A stretch of 64,000 nt of DNA from Pegoplata infirma (lineage: Eukaryota > Arthropoda > Insecta > Diptera > Anthomyiidae), in the NCBI GenBank assembly GCA_963921195.1, contig OY992536.1, positions 231,916,023 to 231,980,022 of the forward strand, in the 5' to 3' direction. The translations under genes and the position numbers were made by a program. Under the pieces are notes generated by a model. It was not told where the DNA came from. It did no database searches and saw only the letters and a program-made list of their open reading frames with translations. Below are positions 32,311-43,205 of this stretch, one piece after another. The first letter of the stretch is position 1. Every line of letters begins with the position of its first letter.

Positions 32311-32610
32311 CACAGACTAATACAGACTCGACATAAGTGACAGGTGTCACAAAAATAGTCTTGAACCATATGGTTAATTTTTTCAAATTATTTAACGAAT
32401 TAGGTTATAAAGAGAAAGCTTATATAAAGCGCCATAAGAAAAATGGATGCCAGATCTGTTTTAATTGTTTCACTCACTCCTAAGTCGTAGAAAGTGTTGC
32501 CATTTTAGCTTAAAACTAGGTAAAAACTGCTCTGTTTTCTCCTAAAATCGCTTAGTGTTTCCCAATTTTTTGTTATAAAACTCTACTGTCGAGTCTGTAT
32601 ATAGTTTGTG
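32311..32610 (+). mobile_element. Complete CACAGACTA MITE, 300 bp
   Basis: The ends CACAGACTAATACAGACTCG and CGAGTCTGTATATAGTTTGTG are flanked by CCCATGC (32304-32310) and CCCATAC (32611-32617), a 7-bp duplication with one change. It matches 1262-1550 along its full length. It contains GTTGCCATTTTAGC and TAAGTCGTAGAAAG. No coding frame. Confidence 0.85.
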
Positions 32611-32931
32611 CCCATACTGTTGTTGGAGGGCATAACAAATGGAGTAAATAACAAATCGAGTAAACAAATTATAAAAAAAACATAAAAAAAATATAAAACA
32701 AAAATAAAATAAAAAAAAAAATCGAAAAAGTACCGAAGTACAATTTTTTATCCCATTTTATCCTCATAGAATCGGAAATTCCAAAACTTTTTTTATAATG
32801 TTTTTTTTTTCGATGGAAGAAGTTTAATGACCATTATTTCAGAAAATTGGAAATCTAGCAAATTACACTTTTAAAAAGTATTTTTTGTCAGTATGTTTTT
32901 TTTCGCTGGATACATTTCATATTTCAAGTTT

Positions 32932-33165
32932 CTAGAACCATTCTTTCCACTGTGTCTGGCTGACAAATGGGGTCCAAACTGGTGCAGCACAGTTGAGAAC
33001 TGGGCGTCCTATTGCCATGTATGTTGTTACAATTATCTCATTTGCTTTGCCCCACGAGGTGCCTGCGAGGGCTTTAAGGAACTTATTCCGGAATTTCACT
33101 TTTTCCTTGAGACTTCTGGAAGTGGGGCAGGTATTCTTGCAAGTTTTGTTGTTCTTCTTCTTTAT
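32932..33165 (-). pseudogene. Non-LTR retrotransposon reverse transcriptase fragment
   Basis: Translating the minus strand gives a frame with SLKEKVKFRNKFLKALAG, TSWGKANEIIVTTYMAIGRP and VLNCAAPVWTPFVSQTQW before a TAG at 32932. The pattern (L)KALAG(T/S)xWG...TTYxAIGR.VLNxAAPxWxP is the conserved stretch after the polymerase domain in Jockey/R1-type LINE ORF2 proteins. Only ~75 residues remain and no palm motif is present, so it is a dead 3' fragment. Plus-strand frames over the same bases are its shadow. Base composition is clearly less AT-rich than its surroundings. Confidence 0.8.
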
Positions 33166-33227
33166 GTTGTGGTTTTTTTTTTGAATTTACACGCATTTGA
33201 ATTTATCTTTAGAACTGTATAAGTGGC

Positions 33228-33272
33228 GTATGATTAATATTGTAATTGCCTTTAAATAACAATCATACGCAA
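33228..33272. repeat. Hairpin GCGTATGATT...AATCATACGC
   Basis: A 10-bp perfect stem with a ~25-base loop. The same sequence in inverse orientation occurs at 57400-57455 with GTGCACAGTTGCGTATG, so it is the core of a dispersed repeat. Confidence 0.75.
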
Positions 33273-33299
33273 CGGTGTACAGAGGTTTATTTTTAATAA

Positions 33300-34039
33300 T
33301 TTGGCTATTCAGTACAGGGTTGCAAAATGAGGACATCAAAATTGTACCAACGAGCTGGTAAAATTGTACTTTTTCGACCCCAATTGTACCATTTTTTTTT
33401 ATTTAAACTAAACGTTAAACAAAATTTTAAATTTAAAAAAAAAAAATCTCAAACTTTTTTCCTTTCATAGAGCTTGAGACAGTCTTTCGTTTAAACTTAA
33501 TTTGAGCCAAATCTGATCATTTTAACCAGAAGCGCACTTCGATCAAAGTTGTGGACTTTTGGAAAATTTCTAGCAAAATTTTAATTTTTTGGAAATTTTT
33601 TACTAAACAAGTAAAAAAGTTAAATTCGGCCTTGCCGAATGTAGTGATACCCTCCACAAATTCTAAAAGATTGTTGCAAAAAATTGTGGTAAAAAAAATA
33701 TCCGCGATTTTTTTTTTTGTCAAAAAATATGTTCGTACTTGTTTAAATACCATTTGGTGTTCAATTATGTTCACATATGTCAACCAGCAGCCGAATTAAA
33801 GCATTTTGTATTTTTAGATTATGTTGAATGTACTAAAATTTTTGAGGTGTCCTTGCATTTTCATTCATAACTTTTGAACCGCTGAACCGATATCGCTCAA
33901 ATGCAACACCAAACTTCCAATGAATATGTTAAGGTTCAGTCATATCCCTGTAGTATTTTGGTCGTGATCACATTTTCCACAGACAGACAGACGGACATCG
34001 CTAGAATGTCTTATAATCGATCGGGCTTCATGAATACAT
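33300..34039. other. Decayed dispersed repeat with GACAGACAGACGGACATCG
   Basis: It contains AAATTCGGCCTTGCCGAATG with GATACCCTCCACAAATTC and, downstream, GACAGACAGACGGACATCGC. Phrases of this type are familiar from dispersed repeats of fly genomes (memory-based). The region near 33476 (GACAGTCTTTCGTTTAAAC) is directly repeated near 43450 and 45838. No gene. Confidence 0.5.
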
Positions 34040-34140
34040 ATGGGGCTTTCCAAACCAATTCACTCACTTTTAGACCCGACCCCCTTCGATTTATTTTATT
34101 TTTGGATATGTTTTAGTACTTATTAAATGCAACTTAGACA

Positions 34141-34824
34141 CACCCAAAAAATTTCCCAGTTACTAGCTACTATTTTTTTAACTGAGTCCCAGTTAAAATA
34201 CACCTAACTGAGTCCCAGTTATTCAAATTGATTGATAATAACTAATATTTTATAAATATAGAAAACAACTGCTGAACCAGTTAACGGCAACCAACTTTTA
34301 CGTTATTTTTAATAGTTATTTATAATCATTTAAAAAGTCAAAAAAATAAATAAACACCAACCAAGATTGATTATTTTGTATTTCCTTTATTTAATTTAAA
34401 CATTTTATTTTCACTTGCACAACATAAATATATGTATTTTTCCTGTTGCATTTTTGAATGGAGCATCCATCGCCTGATGACTTCTTTGCAGTTGCATGTT
34501 TTTCCTTGTTACCTCTCTGAAAATAATAATAAAGTTTTAGCTTATTTTTGTCAAACATTAAGCTTCATCAAATATATCAGTCTTACCTTACCGAAACAAA
34601 TTAATTTAAAGTCCAAATTTGCCAATATTTATTTATGAATTTTTCTTTTGTTTGTATTTACATATTTATTTTTTTAATAATTTTGAAAAATATAAAATTT
34701 TGAAATAAATTGAAACACAGGGCAACTGAAATCCCAGTTATTTATTACTACATTAGTTATTTGAATGAAATTGTTTTTTAACTGGAAAATTCTTTAACTA
34801 TATAACTGGGAAATTTTTTCGGTG
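34141..34824. mobile_element. CAC/GTG-type MITE flanked by CA
   Basis: The ends CACCCAAAAAATTTCCCAG and CTGGGAAATTTTTTCGGTG are flanked by CA. The opposite foldback arm has the uninterrupted site (AACTAGGACACCAATTTTC when inverted) with a single CA. The interior has ACTGAGTCCCAGTTA strings at the left end. No transposase. Confidence 0.85.
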
Positions 34825-35399
34825 CACCAAATTTCAGCTTTTTATTCCAAGAAGGTGTTGAGTAATCAATTTTTCAAAATGGCGATTTTTTCAAAAAAAT
34901 GAAAAAATTTAAATTTTCAATTAATTTTGACCACACCCAAAAAATTACGTAGTGGCATAGTTAACAAAATCCATAGGTAATTTCAAGAAATTTTAAATTA
35001 ACTATTGATAATCAATAACAACTATGGTTTCAGTTATTTAATACTATTTAAATTTTTTTTTGACAATAATTTGAAAATCAATAAAAAAATAAACATCAAA
35101 ATTAATTTGTTTTTTTTTTTTTTAATAATGTTTGAAATAACAAAAGTTAAGCTGAATATTAACGATTTGAAATAAATTTGGGGAAAAAAGGTATTGTTTA
35201 ACTAAATATGTAAAAAGTAGTGAATTATTGAAATTGTTTTTTTTTTTCAGATTACGAGAAGACAAGAAAGATGTCGTCAATATTTAAAGAAGCTTTATGG
35301 AATCATCAAGATTAAGATTAAATAAAGAAGCCATTAAGATCTTTGATGTCACGAAATCGAAGTTTTTTAGAATTAAAAATCGCATTAAGTATTTCCATA

Positions 35400-35990
35400 A
35401 AAAAGTCTCACATTCGGAAAATTTTTTATAGAAAAAATGGTAGAGAATTTTTGAGCCTTTTTCTACTGAGAAAAATACTGAATCGGAGGATTTTTCTATA
35501 GTAAAATGTCGTAGATTCTGATAATTTTTCTATCGAAAAAATGTTTAACAATCTGAAAATTATCTGTAGAAAAATTCTCAGACTCTGATGCTTTTTTTTC
35601 TATAGAAAAATTTTGATACATTTTTTTTCAGAAAAATTCTTAGATTCTGAGGCATTTTTTCGATAGAACAATTTTCAGATTCTAAAACATTTTTTGTAAA
35701 AAAATTCTCAGATTCTGAAATATTTTGTCTATAAAAAAATGTTGACACATTTTTTCTAAGAAAAATTCTCATCTTCTGAGACATTTTTTCTATATAAAAA
35801 TTCTTAGATTCTGAGACATTTTTCGATAGAACTAATCTTAGATTCTGATATATTTTTTTTTTTTAAATTATCAGATTCTGATTCATTTTTCTTACAGAAA
35901 AATTTCTAGTTTCTGAGATATTTTTTTCTATAGAAAAATTCTGACGCATTTTTTCTAAGAAAAATTCTCTGATTCTGAGACATTGTTTCT
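35400..35990 (-). repeat. Degenerate palindromic satellite relatives
   Basis: About 17 eroded units with AAAAATTCT(C)AGATTCTGA and CATTTTTTCTATAG cores. Spacing is close to 30-40 bp. The frame at 35578-35784 is an artefact of the repeat. Confidence 0.8.
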
Positions 35991-36339
35991 ACACCCAAAA
36001 AATTACATAGTAGCATAGTTAAGAAAATCCATAGTTATTTCAAATCATTTTTAAATCAACTATTTATAATCAATAACAACTATGGACAAAGTTGATAACA
36101 ACGATTTTTTTATATTTGAAAAAGCAAAATAAAAAAATACAAGTGTCAGAAATAAAAATTAACAAATTAAAATCAAACGTTTAAAACATTTTGTTTGCTA
36201 AATAAACCAGCACAATAGATGCAAAAAGGAGGACAACGAAAAATATGAACAATGATGGAAGGATTTGGTAAGAAATATTTTCATAAAAAATTAATTTAGC
36301 TGGACACCGAGCGTTTCTAAAGAAAAATATTTCAGAAAA

Positions 36340-37960
36340 TGATTTATATTTTATAGAAAAATTGTCTCAGACTTTTTTCTATAGAACAAATCTCTCTGTT
36401 TTGGAATATAAGATTTTTTCTATAGAAAATATGTATCGGAATCTAATATGGTTTCTCAGAATCTGAGACTTTTTTATAGAAAAAATGTTTCAGAATCTGG
36501 GACTTTTTTTTTTTTCTCTAGAAAAAATGTTTGGGAATCCGATTTGAGTTTGAGTCTAAGATTCTGAAACATTTTTTCTATGGAAAAAGTCTAAGATTCT
36601 GAAACATTTTTTCTATAGAAAAAGTCTCAGATTCTGAGACATTTTTTCTATAGAAAAAGTCTCAGATTCTGAGACATTTTTTCTATAGAAAAAGTCTCAG
36701 ATTCTGAGACTCAGATTCTGAGACATTTTTTCTATAGAAAAAGTCTCAGATTCTGAGACATTTTTTCTATAGAAAAAGTCTCAGATTCTGAGACATTTTT
36801 TCTATAGAAAAAGTCTCAGATTCTGAGACATTTTTCTATAGAAAAAGTCTCAGATTCTGAGACATTTTTTCTATAGAAAAAGTCTCAGATTCTGAGACAT
36901 TTTTTCTATAGAAAAAGTCTCAGATTCTGAGACATTTTTTCTATAGAAAGTCTCAGATTCTGAGACATTTTATCTATCGAAAAAATGTCTCAGAATCTGA
37001 GACCTTTTCTATAGAAAAATTCTCAGATTTTGAGACATTTTTTCTATTGAAAAAGTCTCAGATTCTGAGCCATTTTTTGTAAAGAAAGTCTCAGATTCTT
37101 AGACATTTTTTTATAGAAAAAGTATCAAATTCTGAGACATTTTTTCTATAGAAAAAGTCTCAGTTTCTGAGACATTTTTTCTATAGAAAAAGTCTCAGTT
37201 TCTGAGACATTTTTTCTATAGAAAAATTCTCAGATTCTGACATTTTTTCTATAGAAAAAGCATCAGATTCTGAGACATTTTTTCTATAGAAAAAGTCTCA
37301 GATTCTGAGACATTTTTTCTATAGAAAGTCTCAGATTCTGAGACATTTTATCTATTGAATCAGAATCTGATACTTTTTTTATAGAAAAAATTTCTCAGAA
37401 TCTTAGACTTTTTCTATAGAAAAAATGTCTCAGAATCTGAGACTTTTTTTATAGAAAAAATGTGACAGAATCTGAGACTTTTTCTATAGAAAAAATGTCT
37501 CAGAATCTGAGACTTTTTCTATAGAAAAAATGTCTCAGAATCTGAGACTTTTTCTATAGAAAAAATGTCTCAGAATCTGAGACTTTTTCTATAGAAAAAA
37601 TGTCTCAGAATCTGAGACTTTTTCTATAGAAAAAATGTCTCAGAATATGAGACTTTTTCTATAGAAAAAATGTCTCAGAATCTGAGACTGTTTCTATAGA
37701 AAAAATGTCTCAGAATCTGAGACTTTTTCTATAGAAAAAATGTCTCAGAATCTGAGACTTGTCTCAAAATCTGAGAATTTTTCTATTAAAAATAGTTTCT
37801 GAGTCTGAGAATTTATCTATTGAAAATTTTCTATAGAAAAATATCTTAAGATTTTTTCTAAAAAAAAAATATATAATTTTTCTGTAAAAAAAATGTCTCA
37901 GTATTTATGATATTTTCTAGAGAAAAAATTTCTCAATTTCTGATATGTTTTCTATACAAA
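36340..37960. repeat. 35-bp palindromic satellite, second locus with orientation switches
   Basis: Units are AAAAAGTCTCAGATTCTGAG with ACATTTTTTCTATAG. Here the second module is the perfect palindrome TTTTTCTATAGAAAAA, whereas at 8.1-11.9 kb it has an extra G. The array runs in orientation 2 from ~36545, flips briefly near 36975-37010, returns, then runs in orientation 1 from ~37365 to 37770. A variant block GAAAGTCTCAG...CATTTTATCTAT occurs near 36947 and 37323. Both margins are degenerate. Confidence 0.95.
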
Positions 37961-38054
37961 AAAAAAAGGATTACAAAATAATAATTTTTTTTTTTATATT
38001 TGCAGGCTGGCTTTGGATCCTACAATATTAGTGTTTGCAGTTTATATCGTCGAA

Positions 38055-38968
38055 CTATATTCAATAAATGCCAACTCAAAAAAGCTTACTGTTCAGGAGA
38101 GCTAAAAAACTAGTTATTTCGCATATTATTGCAAAAATAAACAATGTACCTTCCACAAGATGGTTTAAATATTCTAAATAATTTTTACCTATGCAAAAAA
38201 TTTCATATTTTGCACTTGCTTGCGTATTTTTCAGAGATGGCATTTATTACTATGACAAAAAACAAATATTTTTTTAGAGTTGGCATATTTTGTCGGAACA
38301 TAAAAATATATTTTTTTTGAAAAAATTTAAAAAATTTTTTTTTTTTTTCGGATTTTGTTTTTCTTAGTACGGTAATTGCAAAAACTAAAAAAACGTAAAA
38401 ATCTTTGCATATTTTTTAAAGTTACTAGCTCCAAAAGCCTTTTAATCTCGGGGTGATCAACATTGGCACTCTGTAACTCACGCTTTATTGTAGAAGGCTC
38501 ACTCCAAACAAGCTATTTTGAAAGCTTATATCATTGACTTTATTTGCCCCACTCATATTGTTTCAATCTGATAAATATTTCGAAAGTTACATAAATATAA
38601 GCAATTTTTTTTTTTGCAAACACTAATTACCGATATTTTCAAAATGGCAATATCTCGAGAACCAGTCATTTGATATCAAAATCTTTACAAGATTCGTGTT
38701 CAGCATGGCAAATGCAATAAGATATGTGGTCTAATTTTTTTTTAAAAAATTTTTGAAAAATTTTTGGAAATTTACAATGGGAGTTGGCACTTATTTTCAC
38801 CAAAAAATATGTACTTTGAGTTAGCAGAATAACAAAAATTGATGTAAAACGACAACAAATTATTTTTTTGCTCTGAAATTTTTATGACAGATAGGTATTA
38901 CATAGGGGAGCTATTTGCCATCGGAAACTCATTTCGGTCAAATTTGAGTTGGCATATTTTGAATATAG
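38055..38968. mobile_element. Element with CTATATTCAA...ATGCCAACTCAAA ends
   Basis: The left end, CTATATTCAATAAATGCC with AACTCAAA, is mirrored by TTTGAGTT and GGCATATTTTGAATATAG at the right. GTTGGCA strings recur inside (38279, 38782). Target duplication not resolved. No gene. Confidence 0.6.
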
Positions 38969-40636
38969 GTTCACGATATGCAATTTTAATAAAATAATGT
39001 TTATGAAAAAAAAAACTCAAAATTTTGTTTTTTTTTTTGTATACAAATTATAGGGTATAATTAACTATTTATTAAATTATATAGTAAATATTTACTATGA
39101 TTAAATTTTATAAAAAATTTAACTATAGGCCTAGTTGTTTACCTATGTTTATCAAACACATCGTTGTCATTAACTTTTACATAGTTAATTTGTAGATTTA
39201 AATGACACATAGTCAGCAACAACTATGTCACATCAACTATGACAAAGTTGGGGCTATTTCACCTATGACAAAGTTGAAAAAATAGTAATCATCAACTATG
39301 TAATTTTTTGGGTGCAGTTAAAAATATAGATATCTTAAAAAAAGTTGGACAACGTTTTGTTGGTATTTAAATGTTGTTTTAGAGAAAAATATTAAAAAAA
39401 TTTTTCGAAGTAATTATCACCTATTTTTTAACGTTTAAAAATTAAAATCGACTTTTTGAAAAAGTCCGAAACCTTTGATTTTTTTTTAAAATGTCTAAAA
39501 GTTCTACTCTAAATTATGCAACTTTTAAGAAATAATTCGAGATGTGATCGCAATTTGTTCTATTTTTTTTTTTAAATTTTCAAAATTGCACCTTTTATTT
39601 TTTGACTCTGATTTATTTTATATGGTGCTCCAAAAAAATTAAATTGGTAGATTCTGACCCTAACTTACCCTAGATATATTCATTTCGAGGTAAAAATACG
39701 CCTCACAAAAATTAAGAACGATCGGACATGGGTAAGGCGTCCCGCAGGGGCCTTAAAGTTTAGAAAACGGATTACAAGGAAAAATATTAATTTTTTTCTG
39801 TTTTCTTCATTTTTTTGGTATTTTAAGTTAATTTTAAATTCAAGTGGTTACAGAATTATAATACGAAGTAAAATGCCTCTCTAATAAGGTACCAAAAACT
39901 AAAATCGGTTGAAAATCAGCCAAGTTATTACAATTTCCCCAGGCATCTAACGTATGGCAGACCACTTGATTAAGCAATACAATCCGATTTTTGAAATTCA
40001 TTGAAATTTTGTACTGTAATAACATTTTTTTTATTCTTCAAGTTTAAATGTATTTAGATAACAAGTATTTTTCATATTGTGTTTTGCTAACATTTTTTAA
40101 ATTAATGCTAAAAATGCCTGCATTTTCGACACCCTTTTGAAACCTCTATTTCAAAAAAAAAATTTTTTTTGTTTTAAAATTTGGAAAAACCAAAAAAATA
40201 TTACACTGAAACATGAATAATGAAAAAATGTTATTACAGTAGAAAATTTCAATAAATTTAAAAAAAGGGACTCGTATTCTTTAATCAAGTGGTATGACAC
40301 ACGCTAGATGCCTGGGGAAGTTGCAATAACTTGGCTGATTTTCAACCGATTTTAGTTTTTAGTACCTTATTAGAAAGGCATTTAACTCCGCATCATAATT
40401 CTGTAATCACTTGAATTAAAACTTAACTTAAAATACCAAAAAAATTGCAAAAACAGAAAAATATTAATATTTTTCCTTGTAATCCGTATTTTAAACTGCA
40501 AGGACCATGCTAAACGCCTTACCCATCTCCGATTGTCCTAAATTTTTGTGAGACGTATTTTTACCTCGAAGTGCATATATCTAGGGTAAGTTAGGGTCAA
40601 TATGTACTAATTAATTTTTTTTGGAGCACCATATAT

Positions 40637-42238
40637 CAGGGGTAACTCATGAATAGTAGTGTCAGTAATAACGAAGTCGTTATATACACTCAAAAAAATA
40701 ACTTAGTCAAAATATTAGTAAAAGGTGTTGTAATTTAATTCAACCAAACTTTAGCAAAAAAAATTGTAAAAATTTAACTTTTACAGTTTTTTTTTGGCAA
40801 TTTACTATTGGTAAAATACAAAAATTTTTTGGTATTTTTACTATATTTTCTTGCTAGTTTTTTTTTTTTATTTTACTATAATTTTAGCAAAAATATTAGT
40901 ATTTTCCTTAAAGAAATGGTAATACTTTTTATTTTTATTTTTTTTTCTTAGTTTAAAAAAAAAAAATGTTTCAAGTGTTCTAGTGTGAAAAAAATCATTG
41001 CAGATTGATGATGCTGCCAACACCATAGCAAAGTAGCCATCCATAAACTGCATGTGCGCTCAAAAATAGGCTACACAATTTTTAGTATTTTTTACCATAT
41101 TTTTTGCTAATTTTACCATTTTTTTTGCTAATTTTATATGAAAATTTTTTAAAATTTGCCACCTAAATTGTTAATAAAAAGTTGATAATTTTGAAAAATT
41201 ATTTTTTTTAAATTTTAACACATAGTTAGATATCTAATCTTCAATATCCAAAAGTTTTTTTTTTTTATTTTTTTTTAAATACATGTGAAAAAAATTAAAA
41301 ACTCGAAAAAAAATTGTTAATTTTTTACAAATTTTACCTGAAAATGTAAGAAATTTCTTGTGTAGACTACTACGCAAATCTCATTTGTTCTACTTAAGCT
41401 AAAAAAATGACGCAAAAAAAATGAAAAAAGTGAAGTGTTGTTCTGTAAATTTTTTGTTTAAAGTGTTTAAGTGAAAAAAAAAAATCATTTTGGATTTTGA
41501 TGTTGTTGGAAGTCCAGTTACTGCAACTACGGCTGCTGAGAAGAAGGCAAAAGAAGCCGAAGAAACCACCACATTTAAAGAATGTGGTGCTCAAAAACAG
41601 ACAAAATTTTTTTTAGTATATTCACCAAATTTTAAATCAACTACTAATCAGAGAAAAAAAATTATAAATAAAACAGTTTTTTTTACCAAATTACAATTTT
41701 TTTTATCTATTTCAATTTTACCATTTTTTTTTGGTAATTTTACCATATTTTTTGATAATTTTACAAGGTTGATTTTTTACAAAAATAAAATGGTATTCTT
41801 GTAATTTTACCATTTTTTTCCTAATTTTTTGATTAGCAAAATGGTTTTGCTAATATTACCAAAATTTTTGCAACGTCCAAAACTACAGTTTTTTTTGCTA
41901 ATTTTAACCATTTTTTTTGCTAGTTTTACAATATTTTTTTTTTGAGTGTATAGATGGCAATCTTTTTTTTGGGAACGATTTGGGAATAACGAAAAATAAA
42001 CATTAAAAAATTTTAAAATTATGAATGAAAATTATTGTTGTGTCACTTGAAAATAAAAAAATACATAATAAAAAAACGAAATGAATAAAATTAAATCGAA
42101 ACAACCAGCAAAATTAAACGAAAAATAAAAGGTAAACAAAATTTCCAGCTTTCCCAGATACCATTTGTAAAACTAACACCACCTTTAAACGTCAAAAAGA
42201 ATTGACTCTTGCATAGTCTTTATATATTTAAGTTTTTG
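40637..42238. mobile_element. Insertion with 8-bp duplication CCATATAT
   Basis: CCATATAT occurs at 40629-40636 and 42239-42246. The left foldback arm (inverse of TTATTTTATATGGTGCTCC near 39615) shows the uninterrupted site. The insert begins CAGGGGTAACTC as some hAT elements do, but the right end gives no matching inverted repeat, so it may be end-deleted or of another type. It contains 40687-41948. Confidence 0.65.
40687..41948. mobile_element. CAC/GTG-type element flanked by TA
   Basis: It begins CACTCAAAAAAATAACTTAG and ends ACAATATTTTTTTTTTGAGTG, with TA on both sides. The interior is full of TTTTACCATTTTTTTTGC strings. Two islands of more balanced composition (40970-41055 and 41470-41610) begin with related GTGTT(C/T)(T)AGTG...AAAATCATT strings. 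The second contains a 104-aa frame (41490-41804) with an Ala/Glu/Lys/Thr-rich start; it has no recognisable family and I do not call it a gene. Confidence 0.75.
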
Positions 42239-42453
42239 CCATATATAATAAATCAGAGCCAAAAAATTAAAGGTGCAATTTTAAAAATTTAAAAAAAAAA
42301 AATAGAAAGAATTGTGATCACATCTCGAATTATAGCTTAAAAGTTGCGTAATTTAGAGTAGAATTTTTATAGTTTTTTACAAAAAAATCGAAGGTTTCGG
42401 ACTTTTTCAAAAAGTTGATATTAATTTTTAAACGTCAAAAAATAAGTGATAAT

Positions 42454-42896
42454 CATGGCACAATAATACCAGGTAGTATTATTAGAATTTGCTGTCAATA
42501 GCGTCCACCTCTTAAATTCAAAATTTTAAAAACATAAATTTAAATAAATAAAAAAATCAAAACAGAAAAAATTATAAACAATAGCAAACAACAAAATAAA
42601 CAAGAAATCCCAGCAGACAATTTGAAAATATCTTCCAAAAAGTGGTTATGTTTATGCCCGTAGACAAAACTTTAAGCCACGGTTTTAGACAAATGGGTTA
42701 GTTTCCACAATAGGAACACAGTTTTTGCAATAATAACCATTTTCGTCAATGAAAATCGATTGAAAATCTTCCTTTTATTTATTTGTTTGTTGGGTTGGTT
42801 TATTATTTCAGGTTGTTGAAGCCAAGGGGTTTTATGTTTGTTTACATATTTTTGATTACTTTTTCTAATGATAGTACCGTTATAGTTTTACAATGA
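42454..42896. mobile_element. 443-bp insertion with 8-bp duplication GTGATAAT
   Basis: GTGATAAT occurs at 42446-42453 and 42897-42904. The left foldback arm carries a single copy (inverse ATTATCAC near 39412), so this is an insertion and its target duplication. The ends (CATGGCACAATAATACC / AGTACCGTTATAG...TACAATGA) are only weakly inverted. The 8-bp duplication suggests a decayed hAT-like MITE. Confidence 0.75.
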
Positions 42897-43205
42897 GTGA
42901 TAATTACTTCGAATAATTTTTTCATATTTTTTTTCTAAAACTACATTTAAATACCAACAAAACGTTGTCCGACTTTTTTTAAAATATTTATATTTTTTAA
43001 TGGTCAAAATTAATTAAAAATATCAATTTTTTATTTTTTTTGAGAAAATCGCCATTTTGAAAAATTGATTACTCAACACCATCTTGAAATAAAAGGCTGA
43101 AAATTGGTGTCCTAGTTGCATTTAATAAGTACTAAAACATATCAAAAAATAAAATAAATCGAAAGGGGTCGGGTCTAAAAGTGAGTGATTTGGCTTGGAA
43201 TGCCC

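Larger units (their letters stand above)
34934..39315. mobile_element. CAC/GTG-type element flanked by CA, host of satellite arrays
   Basis: The ends CACCCAAAAAATTACGTAG and CTATGTAATTTTTTGGGTG are flanked by CA; the opposite foldback arm shows the empty site with a single CA. A second left terminus, CACCCAAAAAATTACATAG, starts at 35992 after TA. A related copy was therefore inserted or duplicated inside, but its own right end was not resolved. The element contains satellite arrays at 35400-35990 and 36340-37960 and a further element at 38055-38968. Confidence 0.8.
34040..43205. repeat. Second large foldback (~9.2 kb), arms enlarged by insertions
   Basis: The mirror centre is near 40125. Left-arm strings (CACTCACTTTTAGACCCGACC; TTATTCCAAGAAGGTGTTGAG; GGACAACGTTTTGTTGG; GATGTGATCGCAATT; CCAGGCATCTAACGTATGGC) recur inverted on the right (CGGGTCTAAAAGTGAGTG; CTCAACACCATCTTG; CCAACAAAACGTTGTCC; AATTGTGATCACATC; ACACGCTAGATGCCTGG). 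Each arm is about 900 bp once insertions are removed: 34141-34824 and 34934-39315 on the left, 40637-42238 and 42454-42896 on the right. Each insertion is absent from the opposite arm. Confidence 0.85.

Noticed and set aside
32893..33222. A 109-aa plus-strand frame with hydrophobic ends
   Set aside because: The opposite strand gives a recognisable LINE reverse transcriptase segment, which explains the unusual composition.
42454..42896. Assignment of this insert to a named transposon family
   Set aside because: The 8-bp duplication is clear but the ends lack convincing inverted repeats, so only a generic call is given.
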